Below, in pieces: positions 17,001 to 24,701 of a stretch of 64,000 bases of DNA (the first letter of the stretch is position 1; every line of letters starts with the position of its first letter). Below the pieces are notes generated by a model. It saw nothing but the letters and a program-made list of their open reading frames with translations, was not told where the DNA came from and searched no databases. A program made the position numbers and the translations under genes. Source of the DNA: an uncultured Dehalococcoidia bacterium (GTDB lineage: Bacteria; Chloroflexota; Dehalococcoidia; Lucifugimonadales; UBA3495); NCBI GenBank assembly GCA_958296225.1, contig OY282456.1:1674001-1738000 (forward strand), in the 5' to 3' direction.

Positions 17001-17555
17001 CGGCGCATCGCTCAGCCAGTTGTCGTTGCTATACCAATTCGGGCCGTTAGTAGCGTGGTACAAAGTGACCAGCGCGGCGTGGTCGCTGGCCGCCGAGTCC
17101 AGGCTGTACGGCGTGGCCGTTACCCAGCCTGACCACTGCCCCCAAACCGCGCCGAAGTCGGGCCAGTTCCAGCGCGCCCCGACGGCGGTGAAACTGTAAG
17201 GCGTTCCGGGTTCCAGGCCGGTGATTACGCCTTCCGTGCCGTTGAAAGCGACCATTTGCGGGGGAGCGGCGAAACTGCCGTTAATGGTGTCAGCCGACTT
17301 GATATAGGCGATGAAATAGACTTGCGTGTTCTCGGCCGCCGTCCAGGTGAGGCCGACGGCGCCGAGGGGCTGCCCGTCCACGCTGGCGGACAGGTTGGTT
17401 ACGGGCCCGACGGTTTGCGGTTCGGCGTCCGTCGCCGGCGTCGCGCCGCCGGATTGCGGCGCACCGCCAAATCCGGCCAGCGCCGCCGACAGCAGACAAA
17501 GCATCGCCAGCAGGCATACGGCGCGGGCGTGGGAACGAATAAAGGCCGGCGTCAT
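15222..17555 (-). CDS. Exported plant-type leucine-rich repeat protein, copy 2
   Basis: 777 residues. It has the same architecture as its neighbour: signal peptide (MTPAFIRSHARAVCLLAMLC...), fibronectin-III-like domain, cap, ~11 LRRs, Cys-capped break, second cap, ~10 LRRs and terminal LGLPFCE. Within the second array a block of three repeats (SLSGNQLTG / WLYDNELTG / LxNNQLTG) occurs twice in a row with very little divergence. This 216-bp internal duplication spans roughly 15388-15770. The signal-peptide region, the fibronectin domain and the last ~50 bases of the gene plus 3' flank are nearly identical to copy 1, so recombination between the genes is likely. A promoter lies at 17720-17748. 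Confidence 0.87.
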   Translation of the reverse strand: MTPAFIRSHARAVCLLAMLCLLSAALAGFGGAPQSGGATPATDAEPQTVGPVTNLSASVDGQPLGAVGLTWTAAENTQVYFIAYIKSADTINGSFAAPPQMVAFNGTEGVITGLEPGTPYSFTAVGARWNWPDFGAVWGQWSGWVTATPYSLDSAASDHAALVTLYHATNGPNWYSNDNWLSDAPLGEWDGVTTDDNGRVTKLSLYFNRLTGAIPGELGRLANLERLSLWGNELTGAIPAELGNLANLVVLDLDYNELTGAIPAELGNLANLERLYLRGNELTGAIPTELGNLANLEGLYLSGNQLTGAIPAELGRQANLERLYLHNNQLTGAIPAELGSLANLEGLSLSRNQLTGAIPAELGNLANLEGLYLWGNQLTGAIPTELGNLANLEWLDLSDNQLTGAIPAELGNLANLEALYLNDNQLTGAIPAELGNLANLEELYLSGNQLTGCIPAALPDVRRHDIGSTLLPFCDPVAVTLAAADRAALVALYHATNGPNWNNSDNWLSAAPLSEWRGVSTNIYRVTALSLDNNRLTGAIPAELGNLTNLEWLDLDNNQLTGTIPAELGSLANLRVLWLDNNQLTGAIPSELGSLANLERLSLSGNQLTGAIPAELGSLANLERLWLYDNELTGAIPTELGNLANLVVLSLHNNQLTGAIPTELGNLANLERLSLSGNQLTGAIPAELGSLANLERLWLYDNELTGAIPAELGSLANLVVLSLYNNQLTGAIPAELGNLANLWYLYLSGNQFTGCIPAAWHNVAYNDLDSLGLPFCE

Positions 17556-17719
17556 CAGCTAGCGCCTCAATTCCAGAGCGGGAGTTTAAGGTTGAAATCC
17601 GTAGATGTAATAACGACGTAAAAATTGGCTGCGGTCATCATAATCAGGTCGGCAATGCGAAAGCCGCCTTGCGGCGGCCTCGCTGCCCTGCCACCGAGGC
17701 AACAGGGGGGTTGCTGCTG

Positions 17720-17748
17720 ACTCTAGCCCTAACACGGTCATTTGTCAA
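17720..17748 (-). promoter_or_regulatory. Promoter upstream of the LRR genes
   Basis: On the minus strand TTGACA (17748-17743), 17 bases, then TAGAGT (17725-17720). The ~165-base leader to the ATG at 17555 contains a GCCGCC-GCAA-GGCGGC hairpin near 17664-17680. That hairpin could be a control element or simply GC-rich sequence. Confidence 0.55.
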
Positions 17749-17808
17749 CGCGCCGGGCGGTTCGGGCCTGGCGCTCCCCGGCCGGCGGTTTGACATAGCC
17801 GCCCCGCC

Positions 17809-18168
17809 TCAGCGGCGGTACATCGGCTTAAAGAAGCTGTGCAGGAAGTTGTTGCGGTGGGCCCAGGAGTGGGCGCGTTTGAGCACGGCGTCGGGTATGG
17901 GTTCGGCGCGGCGGTGGGTGATGCGGAGGGTTTCGTAATCGGCCAGCTCCGGCGGCGCTTCGGCGGTGTAGAGCAGCTCGCAGCCCTGGCCCTCGGCGTA
18001 GAGTTTCAGGCGGTCAAAGCCTTTGACGCGGCGGCCGGGGGTCTGATAGACGTAAAACTCGGTGCTGCCCACCAGCTCGTCAAAGTGGTCGTTGCCGCTG
18101 CCGCGCCCGCCGCCCTGGCGGATTTGGCCGCGGCCAATGCCGTAGTTGCTGAGCCGTCGCTGCTGCAT
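17809..18168 (-). CDS. Hypothetical protein
   Basis: 119 residues, not recognised. A Gly/Arg-rich N-terminus (GIGRGQIRQGGGRGSG) precedes a compact mixed region (EFYVYQTPGRRVKGFDRLKL) and a basic C-terminus with HSWAHRNNFLHSFFKPMYRR. No signal or membrane segment is visible. It lies 46 bases downstream of the SMP-30 gene on the same strand and may be co-transcribed. Confidence that it is coding comes from the non-biased composition of the middle and C-terminal parts. Confidence 0.5.
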   Translation of the reverse strand: MQQRRLSNYGIGRGQIRQGGGRGSGNDHFDELVGSTEFYVYQTPGRRVKGFDRLKLYAEGQGCELLYTAEAPPELADYETLRITHRRAEPIPDAVLKRAHSWAHRNNFLHSFFKPMYRR

Positions 18169-18214
18169 TATGATGCCGTCCCTTTGGGGTTCCGTGGGAG
18201 CGCGGGCGGTGCGA

Positions 18215-19126
18215 CTAGGGGTAAATCGCCCAGCCCACGCGGTCGGTTTTGGCGTGGAAAAAGTGGCCGTCGGTGGAGGTTACGAATACGTCGGTAAGGT
18301 CGGGGCCGCCAAAGCAGACGTTGGTGGGCCGGGTGGCCGCAACGGGGTGGGTCTCAATAACGCGGCCCGTGGGCGAGAAAACATACAGCATCGGGCCGGG
18401 GCCGCCGGAATGCCAGCCGGCGGTGGCGATGATGTTGCCGTCGGCGTCCAGGCACATACCGTCAATACCGCGATGCACCCGGTTTTGGTCCCGTCCGAAG
18501 GTGTGCAGGGTAGCGTAGGCGCCGAGGGAACCGTCGCCGTTGATGGGATAGGCGCGCAGCTCCCGGTCAATCTCAATGCGGTCGCTGTTGCTCTCCGCCA
18601 CGTACAGGGTGTTGCCGTCGGGCGATACCAGGATGCCGTTGGGCATAGTGGTGTCGTAGGTGGCGCGCACGGTTTGATAGGAGCCGTCGGCCTGGGGAAC
18701 GGCGCACAGCACGGAGCGGTGGGCCAGCTGCTCCACTGCGTCGGGGTCAATGTTGCCGGCGTTCCAGGGGTTGGTAAACCAGATGCGGCCCCGGGCGTCG
18801 ATGGCCAGGTCGTTGGGGGTGTTCAGCGGCGCTCCGTCCAGGTTGTCGGCGATAGTAGTGATGCCCCCGTCGGCGTCAAAGCGGACGATGGCCCGCCCGT
18901 TCTGGCAGCAGCCGAACAGGTTGCCCTGGGCGTCAAAGGCCAGCCCGTTGGTGAAGTTGGTGTTTTCACGAAATACGGAAAACTCGCCCGACTTCGGGTT
19001 ATAGGCGTAGATGCGGCTGGCGTGAATGTGGGTGAAAAGTACCAGTTCCCCGTTCCAGGCGGGGCCTTCGGTGATGCCGCCCGGCGGGTTTTCAAAGCGA
19101 TTGAGCAGGCTGAAACGCCACGACAT
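18215..19126 (-). CDS. SMP-30/gluconolactonase/LRE family hydrolase
   Basis: 303 residues from ATG 19126, chosen because AAGGAG lies 9 bases upstream and MSWRFSLLNRFENPPGG is a normal family start. Six-bladed beta-propeller features are visible: an early metal Glu (GGITEGPAW), LNTPNDLAIDARGRIWFTNP (Asn/Asp calcium ligands), PNGILVSPDGNTLYVAES and GIDGMCLDADGNI. These are typical of lactonases that hydrolyse sugar or other lactones. No signal peptide is present, so it is likely cytoplasmic. A possible promoter sits at 19199-19228. Confidence 0.88.
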   Translation of the reverse strand: MSWRFSLLNRFENPPGGITEGPAWNGELVLFTHIHASRIYAYNPKSGEFSVFRENTNFTNGLAFDAQGNLFGCCQNGRAIVRFDADGGITTIADNLDGAPLNTPNDLAIDARGRIWFTNPWNAGNIDPDAVEQLAHRSVLCAVPQADGSYQTVRATYDTTMPNGILVSPDGNTLYVAESNSDRIEIDRELRAYPINGDGSLGAYATLHTFGRDQNRVHRGIDGMCLDADGNIIATAGWHSGGPGPMLYVFSPTGRVIETHPVAATRPTNVCFGGPDLTDVFVTSTDGHFFHAKTDRVGWAIYP

Positions 19127-19198
19127 ATCGGCAATCTCCTTGCATACGGCTGGCAGTAGCGGCCCCGGCGCAAGTTGCAATCGGGCCGCAGTTGCCGG

Positions 19199-19228
19199 AT
19201 TGTAGCAGGCTGCGCCGCCGGGCGGCAA
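19199..19228 (-). promoter_or_regulatory. Possible promoter of the SMP-30 gene
   Basis: On the minus strand TTGCCG (19228-19223), 18 bases, then TACAAT (19204-19199), about 70 bases before the chosen start. Confidence 0.4.
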
Positions 19229-19382
19229 CGCCAACGCCGGTCTCGCGCCTACTCACTTTAATAGGTCATTCTGCAACCTCCGCCCAAAGTGGGTAGGGTG
19301 AGCGCCGGCGACGAATGCGCTAAACTACGCCGTACCTACGTGATTTTTGACCTTGCGCCGTCAGCCAACGGGAGATTTCGCT

Positions 19383-21452
19383 ATGCCCAACCCCATCGGC
19401 CCCGACCTGTTTCGCCACTTGACCACCGTGGGCGACCCTGCTATGTCGCCCGACGGCAGCCGGTGCGCTTATGTCCTGTCCTGGATTGACGCCGATACCT
19501 CCGAAAGCCGCTCGCGCATCTATCAGGCCGGATGGGCAGACTCGGAGCCGCAGCCCTTCACCCGCGGCGACTCCGATACGCACCCCCGTTACTCGCCCGA
19601 CGGCGCGATGCTGGCCTTCCTGCGGCCCGGTTCCGCAGGGCCGGACACCGCTCGCCAGGTCTGGCTGATGCCATCCCACGGCGGCGAAGCCTGGCGGCTG
19701 ACCAACGCGGCCAATGGCGTGCGCGAGTTCGCCTGGGCGCCCGACGCTTCCCGCCTGGCAGTGGTCGCCGACGTGGGCCCGGACGATGCCGACACCGCCA
19801 GCGACGAGCCCAAAGCGCGCGCAGTGCGTCGCATCCGCTACCGCCACGACGCCATCGGCTGGCGCGGCGACTGCCACTTTCACATCTTTATCGCAGACGT
19901 GAACACCGGCGCGGCCACCCAACTTACCGATGGCGACTGGGACGACATGGCGCCGGCCTGGTCGCCGGACGGCGGCCGCATCGCCTTCATCTCCGGTCGC
20001 TCCGCGGAACGGGACGTTACCGCCACGAACGAAATCTACGTGGTTGACGTGCCCGGATCGCCATCCCCCGAAGCGCCTTTGCCGGAGCCGGCGCTATGGT
20101 CGTCGGGCCTGACCGATGCCGCCGCCGCCGCATGGTCGCCGGACGGCGAGCGTCTGGTGGCCGCCGGCGCGGCGGGCGACGGGCTGATGGTGCTGTGGCA
20201 GGCGTATCTGTACATCCTGGAGCCGGGCCGTCCGCCGCGACGGCTCACCGACGATAGCATCCGCCCCTGCCTGGGCTACCCCGGCATTTACCCGCCGCTG
20301 GAACTGCGCTGGACGGCCGGCGATGACGATGATGACGACGACGGGCGCATCCTGTTCCTGGGCGACGCCGCCGGCGAAACCCGGCTCTACGCGCTGGACG
20401 TGCCGGCCGGCGACGGCATTGGCGCGCCGGCGGCGATTACCGGCGGCGGCGAATCGCTGTCCGGCATCGCTATTGATGGGGATGCGCGCCGCGTCGCGCT
20501 GGCGGCGTCGGGGCCGGCCGCGCCGTCGGAACTGCATACCATCGCACTAGACGGCGGGGCGCAGTCGCTGTCGCGGCGGCGGGTTACGGCTCACAACGAT
20601 AGCTGGCTGGCGGAGCATCCGGCGGCGGCGATGGAAAAGTTCAGCATCCATCGCGGCGGGTGGGATATTGAATGTCGCCTGTACCATCCGCCGGGGTTTG
20701 ACGCCGCGCAAAAATATCCGCTGCTGCTGGAAATTCACGGCGGCCCTAACGGAGCTTTCTACGATTCCTTTGTCCCCTGGCATCAGGTGCCGGCGACCAA
20801 TGGCTACCTGGTGCTGGCCGTCAATCCCCGTGGCTCATCCACCTACGGCGAGGGGTTCGTCAACGCGGTGCTGGGCGATTGGGGCGGCGAGGACTATCTC
20901 GACTTGATGGCGGCGGTGGACGCGGTATGTGAGCGTGCTTATGTGGACGCGGAACGGCTGGGCATCCACGGGTACAGCTACGGCGGCTATATGACCACCT
21001 GGGCGATTGGGCATACGGGCCGGTTCCGGGCGGCGGTGGCCGGCGCGCCCTGCATCGACCTGTGGAGTATGTACGGCACTTCGGACATCGCCGCCAGCTT
21101 TGGCGAAGTGCAATGGTCGGCGCGGCCCGCGGGCGGCGCCCCCGCCGCCGTGCCGCTGGTGAACGAACTGGCGGAGGGGGTGGACCGCCTGGCCTATCGC
21201 CTGCTGCAACGCTCGCCCATCACCTTTGCGCCCCAGGTGGCGACGCCGGCGCTGCTGCTCCACGGGGAGGCCGACGCCCGCTGCCCCATCGGCCAGAGCG
21301 AGCAGTATTTCCAGGTCTTGAAACGGCTGGACAAAGAGGTGGAGATGGTCAGGTTTCCCGGCTGCGGCCACGGCTTTTTGCGGACGGGGCACGTGGCATT
21401 GCGGCAAGCGTACCTGGAGCGGATGATGGAGTGGTTCGAGCGGTGGCTGTGA
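19383..21452 (+). CDS. S9 family (prolyl oligopeptidase-type) serine peptidase
   Basis: 689 residues from ATG 19383, with GGGAG 8 bases upstream. The open frame extends further upstream but without family similarity. The N-terminal ~420 residues form a WD40/TolB-like beta propeller with repeated SPDG motifs (MSPDGSRC, YSPDGAML, WSPDGGRI, WSPDGERL). The C-terminal alpha/beta-hydrolase domain has the nucleophile elbow GYSYGGYMTTW, an Asp in LLLHGEADARCPI and a His in GCGHGF. It probably acts as an oligopeptidase or acylaminoacyl peptidase. An acidic loop of consecutive Asp residues (near 20325-20345) sits in the propeller. No signal peptide. Confidence 0.92.
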   Translation: MPNPIGPDLFRHLTTVGDPAMSPDGSRCAYVLSWIDADTSESRSRIYQAGWADSEPQPFTRGDSDTHPRYSPDGAMLAFLRPGSAGPDTARQVWLMPSHGGEAWRLTNAANGVREFAWAPDASRLAVVADVGPDDADTASDEPKARAVRRIRYRHDAIGWRGDCHFHIFIADVNTGAATQLTDGDWDDMAPAWSPDGGRIAFISGRSAERDVTATNEIYVVDVPGSPSPEAPLPEPALWSSGLTDAAAAAWSPDGERLVAAGAAGDGLMVLWQAYLYILEPGRPPRRLTDDSIRPCLGYPGIYPPLELRWTAGDDDDDDDGRILFLGDAAGETRLYALDVPAGDGIGAPAAITGGGESLSGIAIDGDARRVALAASGPAAPSELHTIALDGGAQSLSRRRVTAHNDSWLAEHPAAAMEKFSIHRGGWDIECRLYHPPGFDAAQKYPLLLEIHGGPNGAFYDSFVPWHQVPATNGYLVLAVNPRGSSTYGEGFVNAVLGDWGGEDYLDLMAAVDAVCERAYVDAERLGIHGYSYGGYMTTWAIGHTGRFRAAVAGAPCIDLWSMYGTSDIAASFGEVQWSARPAGGAPAAVPLVNELAEGVDRLAYRLLQRSPITFAPQVATPALLLHGEADARCPIGQSEQYFQVLKRLDKEVEMVRFPGCGHGFLRTGHVALRQAYLERMMEWFERWL

Positions 21453-21508
21453 GAGCGGCACCAACGCGGCGGCGCTGCCGGGCGGCTTTATGATACGATG
21501 ACGCCGCT

Positions 21509-21701
21509 GTGAACGGGAGACAATTCGTCAGGCGCGCCCGGCGTTATGCCCGGAGAACCGGACAGGATTTCAGCTACGAAATCGGAGCGTGGCAAGGGCA
21601 GCCACGGACTGCTTTACGTCGGTGCACGCCGCACCATTGTTCCGCACCACGAAATCGGAACGGGGCTGCTCGCCGCCATGTTGAGAGACCTTGAACATTG
21701 A
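21509..21701 (+). pseudogene. hicA-like toxin gene with frameshift (copy 1)
   Basis: Starting at GTG 21509 the frame reads NGRQFVRRARRYARR, then TGQDFSYEIG. The HicA signature GKGSHGLLYVGARRTIVPHH and EIGTGLLAAMLRDLEH then continue in another frame to TGA 21699-21701. The total length is 3n+1, so one base is inserted near 21589-21596 (GGAGCGTGGCAAGG). GKGSHG holds the His of the double-stranded-RNA-binding-fold mRNase. The toxin is therefore probably inactive, while its antitoxin gene starts 20 bases downstream and is intact. Confidence 0.75.
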
Positions 21702-21720
21702 CCGCAGGGAGTTCTGAATT

Positions 21721-22170
21721 ATGCGTTACGCCTATCCGTGTATCCTCACGCCGGAACCGGAGGGAGGATTCTTTGTGCAATTCCCCGACGTGCGGGGCGC
21801 TTTAACTAACGGAGCAGACCGGGAAGAGGCGCTGGAGATGGCAGAAGACGCCCTCACCGTGATAATGGGCGCCTATGTTGACAATGACGAGGACTTGCCG
21901 ACGCCCAGCCCGGTTGCCGCCGGGCAATACCTGGTGGCTCTCCCGCCCCTTCCGGCGGCCAAGCTGGCCCTCTATACCGCAATGCGCGCGCAGGGCATCA
22001 GCCGGGCGATGCTGGCGGAACGGCTGGGAGCGAGCGAGGACGCCGTCCGCAAGCTGCTGACTCCCGACTACGGCTCGCACATGACGCAGGTTATGAAAGC
22101 CCTCCGCGCCGTGGGGCGCAGTCTGGTAGTTGAGGACCTGGCGGCGCAGCCCGCACGCCGGGGGGTTTGA
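21721..22170 (+). CDS. hicB: HicB family antitoxin (copy 1)
   Basis: 149 residues. The N-terminal partial RNase H-like fold is typical (YPCILTPEPEGGFFVQFPDV, then GADREEALEMAEDAL). The C-terminal DNA-binding part has an HTH (GISRAMLAERLGASEDAVRKLL) that would autoregulate the operon. GGGAG precedes the ATG. The cognate toxin upstream is frameshifted, so this is probably an orphan antitoxin. It is about 75% similar to the second copy at 23306-23782 and shares its first ~35 residues almost exactly. Confidence 0.88.
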   Translation: MRYAYPCILTPEPEGGFFVQFPDVRGALTNGADREEALEMAEDALTVIMGAYVDNDEDLPTPSPVAAGQYLVALPPLPAAKLALYTAMRAQGISRAMLAERLGASEDAVRKLLTPDYGSHMTQVMKALRAVGRSLVVEDLAAQPARRGV

Positions 22171-22215
22171 CTCGGTTGCCCGAAATCCCGTATCGTAAGG
22201 CCAAGGAGGTTGCCG

Positions 22216-22434
22216 ATGGAAATTCAAGAGTTAGCCGACATACTGCGTGATATGTACGACACTGCGCCGGAAGGTGAAAAGAACGCGCATTTGTGCTTGT
22301 TCGGAATAGCATACGCCGACGAATTGAACCGCTTCCCACCGACCAAAGTGCGGAACCTTTCCGGTATCCGACGCCACGCCCTCAACCATATCAACCTGGG
22401 ACGTCATCTTGCCAAGTACGTGGATTTGAAATAG
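22216..22434 (+). CDS. Small HTH-like domain protein (copy 1)
   Basis: 72 residues from ATG 22216, which has AAGGAGG seven bases upstream; the TTG at 22210 is too close to that site. The sequence ELADILRDMYDTAPEGEKNA, then LFGIAYADEL and HINLGRHLAKYVDL matches a small HTH-like domain (HTH_73 type) often found beside restriction or toxin-antitoxin genes. It probably binds DNA. In the second module the same domain has lost its stop codon and is fused to an AtzG-like segment. Confidence 0.7.
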   Translation: MEIQELADILRDMYDTAPEGEKNAHLCLFGIAYADELNRFPPTKVRNLSGIRRHALNHINLGRHLAKYVDLK

Positions 22435-22450
22435 CAGGGGAACCGGGCCA

Positions 22451-22650
22451 ATGACTTCTGTCAACATCTCTGACAGAACAGGCGCTAACGCTGGCCGATT
22501 TGGTCGGCATTCCTATTTGACGCCGCCGATTTGCCGGAAGTCGCCAACCGCTTCGGCAGCCTGATGCAGGAGCTGGCGCAGTTGCAGGATATGGAGCAGG
22601 AGGGGATTGAGCCGGTGGCGATATTCCCCGGTACCGTTGCCGACAACTGA
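22451..22650 (+). pseudogene. AtzG-like (DUF4089) small subunit, frameshifted copy 1
   Basis: Compared with the intact segment at 24034-24231, this copy has one inserted A after ATCTCTGAC (~22472) and an extra T in CATTCCTATTTGACG (~22517). The frame is lost twice. Correcting them restores LADLVGIPIDAADLPEVANR, then FGSLMQELAQLQDMEQEGIE and PVAIFPG, the short GatC/AtzG-like subunit that partners amidases. It is followed 17 bases later by an intact HEPN-type gene. Confidence 0.7.
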
Positions 22651-22666
22651 CCGACCGGAGCGCACT

Positions 22667-23089
22667 GTGCCCCTGGAACTGGAAAGCCTGCGCGATGCCG
22701 TCGCCAGCCTCAGCGCCGCGCTGGAAAGCAGCGAGGACGCAGCGCTGATGAGCAGCCTGGGCGGAGGGCTGCAAGTCGTTATCAAGTCCGGGGTTATCAA
22801 GCATTTTGAATTCACCTACGAACTTTGCTGGAAATTCATTAAACGCTGGCTGGAAGTCAACATCAGCCGGGACGCGGCGGACGGCGTAACCCGTCGCGAG
22901 CTTTTTCGTCTCGGCGCCGAACATCGCCTGATTGACGACGTGGCCGGCTGGGTACGCTATCATCAGGCCCGCAACCTGACCTCGCACACCTACCGGCGTG
23001 CCACCGCGGATGCCGTCTATGCCGTAATCCCCGCTTTCCTCGCCGACGCCCGGCTTCTGCTGGCGGCTTTGGAGACCCGCAATGACTGA
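22667..23089 (+). CDS. HI0074-type HEPN protein (nucleotidyltransferase substrate-binding)
   Basis: 140 residues from GTG 22667 (CGGAG six bases upstream); an open extension upstream to 22607 lacks similarity. Family blocks: HFEFTYELCWKFIKRWLE, RRELFRLGAEHRLIDD, then RNLTSHTY, which contains the R-x4-H HEPN motif. HI0074 proteins form complexes with MNT-fold minimal nucleotidyltransferases and act as HEPN/MNT toxin-antitoxin pairs. The expected partner is not adjacent here: it lies 1.6 kb away at 24702-25019. The last 15 bases of this gene region are repeated exactly at the start of that partner gene, implying that the two were once contiguous. Confidence 0.85.
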   Translation: MPLELESLRDAVASLSAALESSEDAALMSSLGGGLQVVIKSGVIKHFEFTYELCWKFIKRWLEVNISRDAADGVTRRELFRLGAEHRLIDDVAGWVRYHQARNLTSHTYRRATADAVYAVIPAFLADARLLLAALETRND

Positions 23090-23095
23090 GATAGT

Positions 23096-23263
23096 ATTAA
23101 TGGACGAGAATTTGTCAGGAGGGCGCGGCGGTATGCCAGACAAACCGGACAGGACTATAGCTTCGACCCGGATTGGGGCAAGGGCAGCCATGGCCGGGTT
23201 CACGTCGGCGGATATTTCACGACGGTGCCGCAGCACGAAATTGGGAGGGGCCTGCTGGCATAA
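23096..23263 (+). pseudogene. hicA-like toxin gene, degraded copy 2
   Basis: In one frame the sequence reads NGREFVRRARRYARQTGQDY, then SFDPDWGKGSHGRVHVGGYF and PQHEIGRGLLA before TAA (23261-23263). The lost tail MLKDLN continues after the stop. The HicA core, including GKGSHG and its His, is intact. The position of the start codon (GTG in copy 1) is ATT here and no other start is in frame, so it is either silent or dependent on a rare ATT start. Loss of the last ~7 residues removes the final helix. Confidence 0.65.
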
Positions 23264-23305
23264 ATGCTAAAAGACCTCAACATAAATCGGAGGGATTTCT
23301 GAATC

Positions 23306-23782
23306 ATGCGATACTCATACCCCTGCATCCTCACACCGGAACCGGAGGGGGGATTCTTTGTGCAATTCCCCGATGTGCGGGGCGCTTTGACTAACGGGGC
23401 GGACCGGGAAGAGGCGCTGGAAATGGCGGAAGACGCGCTGGCCGTTGCTTTGGGTGGATACGTCGCTTCCGGGTGGGACATCCCGAAGCCAAGTCCGGCT
23501 AGCGACGGGCAAGAATTGGTGGCCGTACCGCCCGTTGTAGCGGCCAAGTTGTCCCTATACACTGCGATGCGGGAGCAGGGGATTACCAAAGTGGATTTGG
23601 CGGAGCGGCTGGGGCTGAACGAAACTGCCACTGCCAAACTGGTGAACCCGGACTACGGTTCGCCTATCAGTTCGGTGCTGAAAGCCCTGCGCGCCGTGGG
23701 GCGCAGTCTGGTAGTTGAGGACCTGGCGGCGCAGCCCGCACGCCGGCGGTTTGACGTGCTGGCCCGAAATCCCGTATCGTAA
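23306..23782 (+). CDS. hicB: HicB family antitoxin (copy 2)
   Basis: 158 residues. It has the HicB N-terminal fold (YPCILTPEPEGGFFVQFPDV) and a C-terminal HTH (GITKVDLAERLGLNETATAKL). The C-terminus VVEDLAAQPARRRFDVLARN extends copy 1 by a few residues. GGAGGG lies upstream of the ATG. It is the second member of the duplicated module, again next to a damaged hicA. The HTH helices differ between the copies (SEDAVRKL versus NETATAKL), which would allow different operator specificity. Confidence 0.88.
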   Translation: MRYSYPCILTPEPEGGFFVQFPDVRGALTNGADREEALEMAEDALAVALGGYVASGWDIPKPSPASDGQELVAVPPVVAAKLSLYTAMREQGITKVDLAERLGLNETATAKLVNPDYGSPISSVLKALRAVGRSLVVEDLAAQPARRRFDVLARNPVS

Positions 23783-23799
23783 GGCCAAGGGGGTTGCCG

Positions 23800-24231
23800 A
23801 TGGAAATGCAAGAGTTAGCCGACATACTGCGTGAAATGTACGATACTGCGCCGGAAGGTGAAAAGGATGTGCAGCTATGCTTGTTCGGAATAGTGTACGC
23901 CAAGGAGCTGGACTGCTTCCCGCCGACCAAAGTGCGCACCCTTTCCGGCATCCGACGCCACGCCGTCAACGAAATCAACATAGGGCGCAGCCTCGCCAAG
24001 TACGTGAAACCGAAATATAGGAGACCCAGGCCAATGACTGCCGCCAGCATTTCCGAGGAACAGGTGCAAACACTGGCCGATTTGGTCGGCATTCCCATTG
24101 ACGCCGCCGATTTGCCCGAAGTCGCCAACCGATTCAGCAGCCTGATGCGGGAACTGGCGCAGTTGCAGGATCTGGATTTGGAAGGGATTGAGCCGGTGGC
24201 GATATTTCCCGATACGGGGGCAAGCGAATGA
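23800..24231 (+). CDS. HTH-like domain fused to AtzG-like subunit
   Basis: 143 residues from ATG 23800. Residues 1-72 repeat the HTH-like domain of 22216-22434. Where copy 1 has AAATAG (stop), this copy has AAATATAGG, so translation continues through YRRPRP into an intact AtzG-like/DUF4089 segment (ISEEQVQTLADLVGIPIDAA ... GIEPVAIFPD). An internal ATG at 24034 with AGGAG upstream could still start the AtzG-like part alone. AtzG-like proteins are small stabilising subunits of amidases such as AtzE, and an amidase gene lies 0.8 kb downstream. The ATGA overlap with the next gene implies coupling. Confidence 0.75.
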   Translation: MEMQELADILREMYDTAPEGEKDVQLCLFGIVYAKELDCFPPTKVRTLSGIRRHAVNEINIGRSLAKYVKPKYRRPRPMTAASISEEQVQTLADLVGIPIDAADLPEVANRFSSLMRELAQLQDLDLEGIEPVAIFPDTGASE

Positions 24232-24545
24232 CTGCGCCGCACGCGATGCCATCGGATGCTTCCGGCGTTGCCGGCGGCGCTGAATACGCGATTCTGCTGG
24301 TGGCCGACGAAAGCGCCACGTATCGCTACGCGGCATTCTGCCCGGCCCTGCCCGGCTGTATGTCCGATGGCCGCACCCGCGCCGAGGCGCTGGCGATGAT
24401 TGAGGAGGCCATCGCCCTTTATCTGTCCACCTTTGGACTGGCCGAGCAACCCGAGCGGCAGCCCGAAGCGATGGCGGCAATGGCCGGCGAATATGCCGCC
24501 GCCGGCTTTCCCATCGCAAAAATTGTCATTCAGATTGGGCGGTAG
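24228..24545 (+). CDS. HicB-like antitoxin, N-terminal domain only
   Basis: 105 residues. The centre reads YRYAAFCPALPGCMSDGRTR, then EALAMIEEAIALYL, the HicB/UPF0150 fold. The C-terminal HTH is absent and the protein ends in an FPIAKIVIQIGR strand. Single-domain HicB proteins often act as antitoxins without DNA binding, or as orphan folds. Its ATG overlaps the stop of the upstream fusion gene (ATGA). No toxin gene is adjacent. It is the last gene inside the segment bracketed by the 15-bp repeats. Confidence 0.75.
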   Translation: MTAPHAMPSDASGVAGGAEYAILLVADESATYRYAAFCPALPGCMSDGRTRAEALAMIEEAIALYLSTFGLAEQPERQPEAMAAMAGEYAAAGFPIAKIVIQIGR

Positions 24546-24701
24546 ATGCCTCCTTAGGTTCGCGGCGTAAGCCGCCGGCTGCCGTTGCGCGCCTCTCGCC
24601 GGGACGGTGGCTGGGAACGGACGGAGGGCGGGGCAGAACCCGGCGACGCAACCGGATTAAGCAGGCTACTTTACTGAAACGAACCGGCCCGGAGACCCGC
24701 A

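Noticed and set aside
23082..23270. A 62-codon ORF starting ATGACTGAG after the HEPN gene
   Set aside because: It is the wrong frame over the hicA copy 2 sequence; the HicA core is read one base later.
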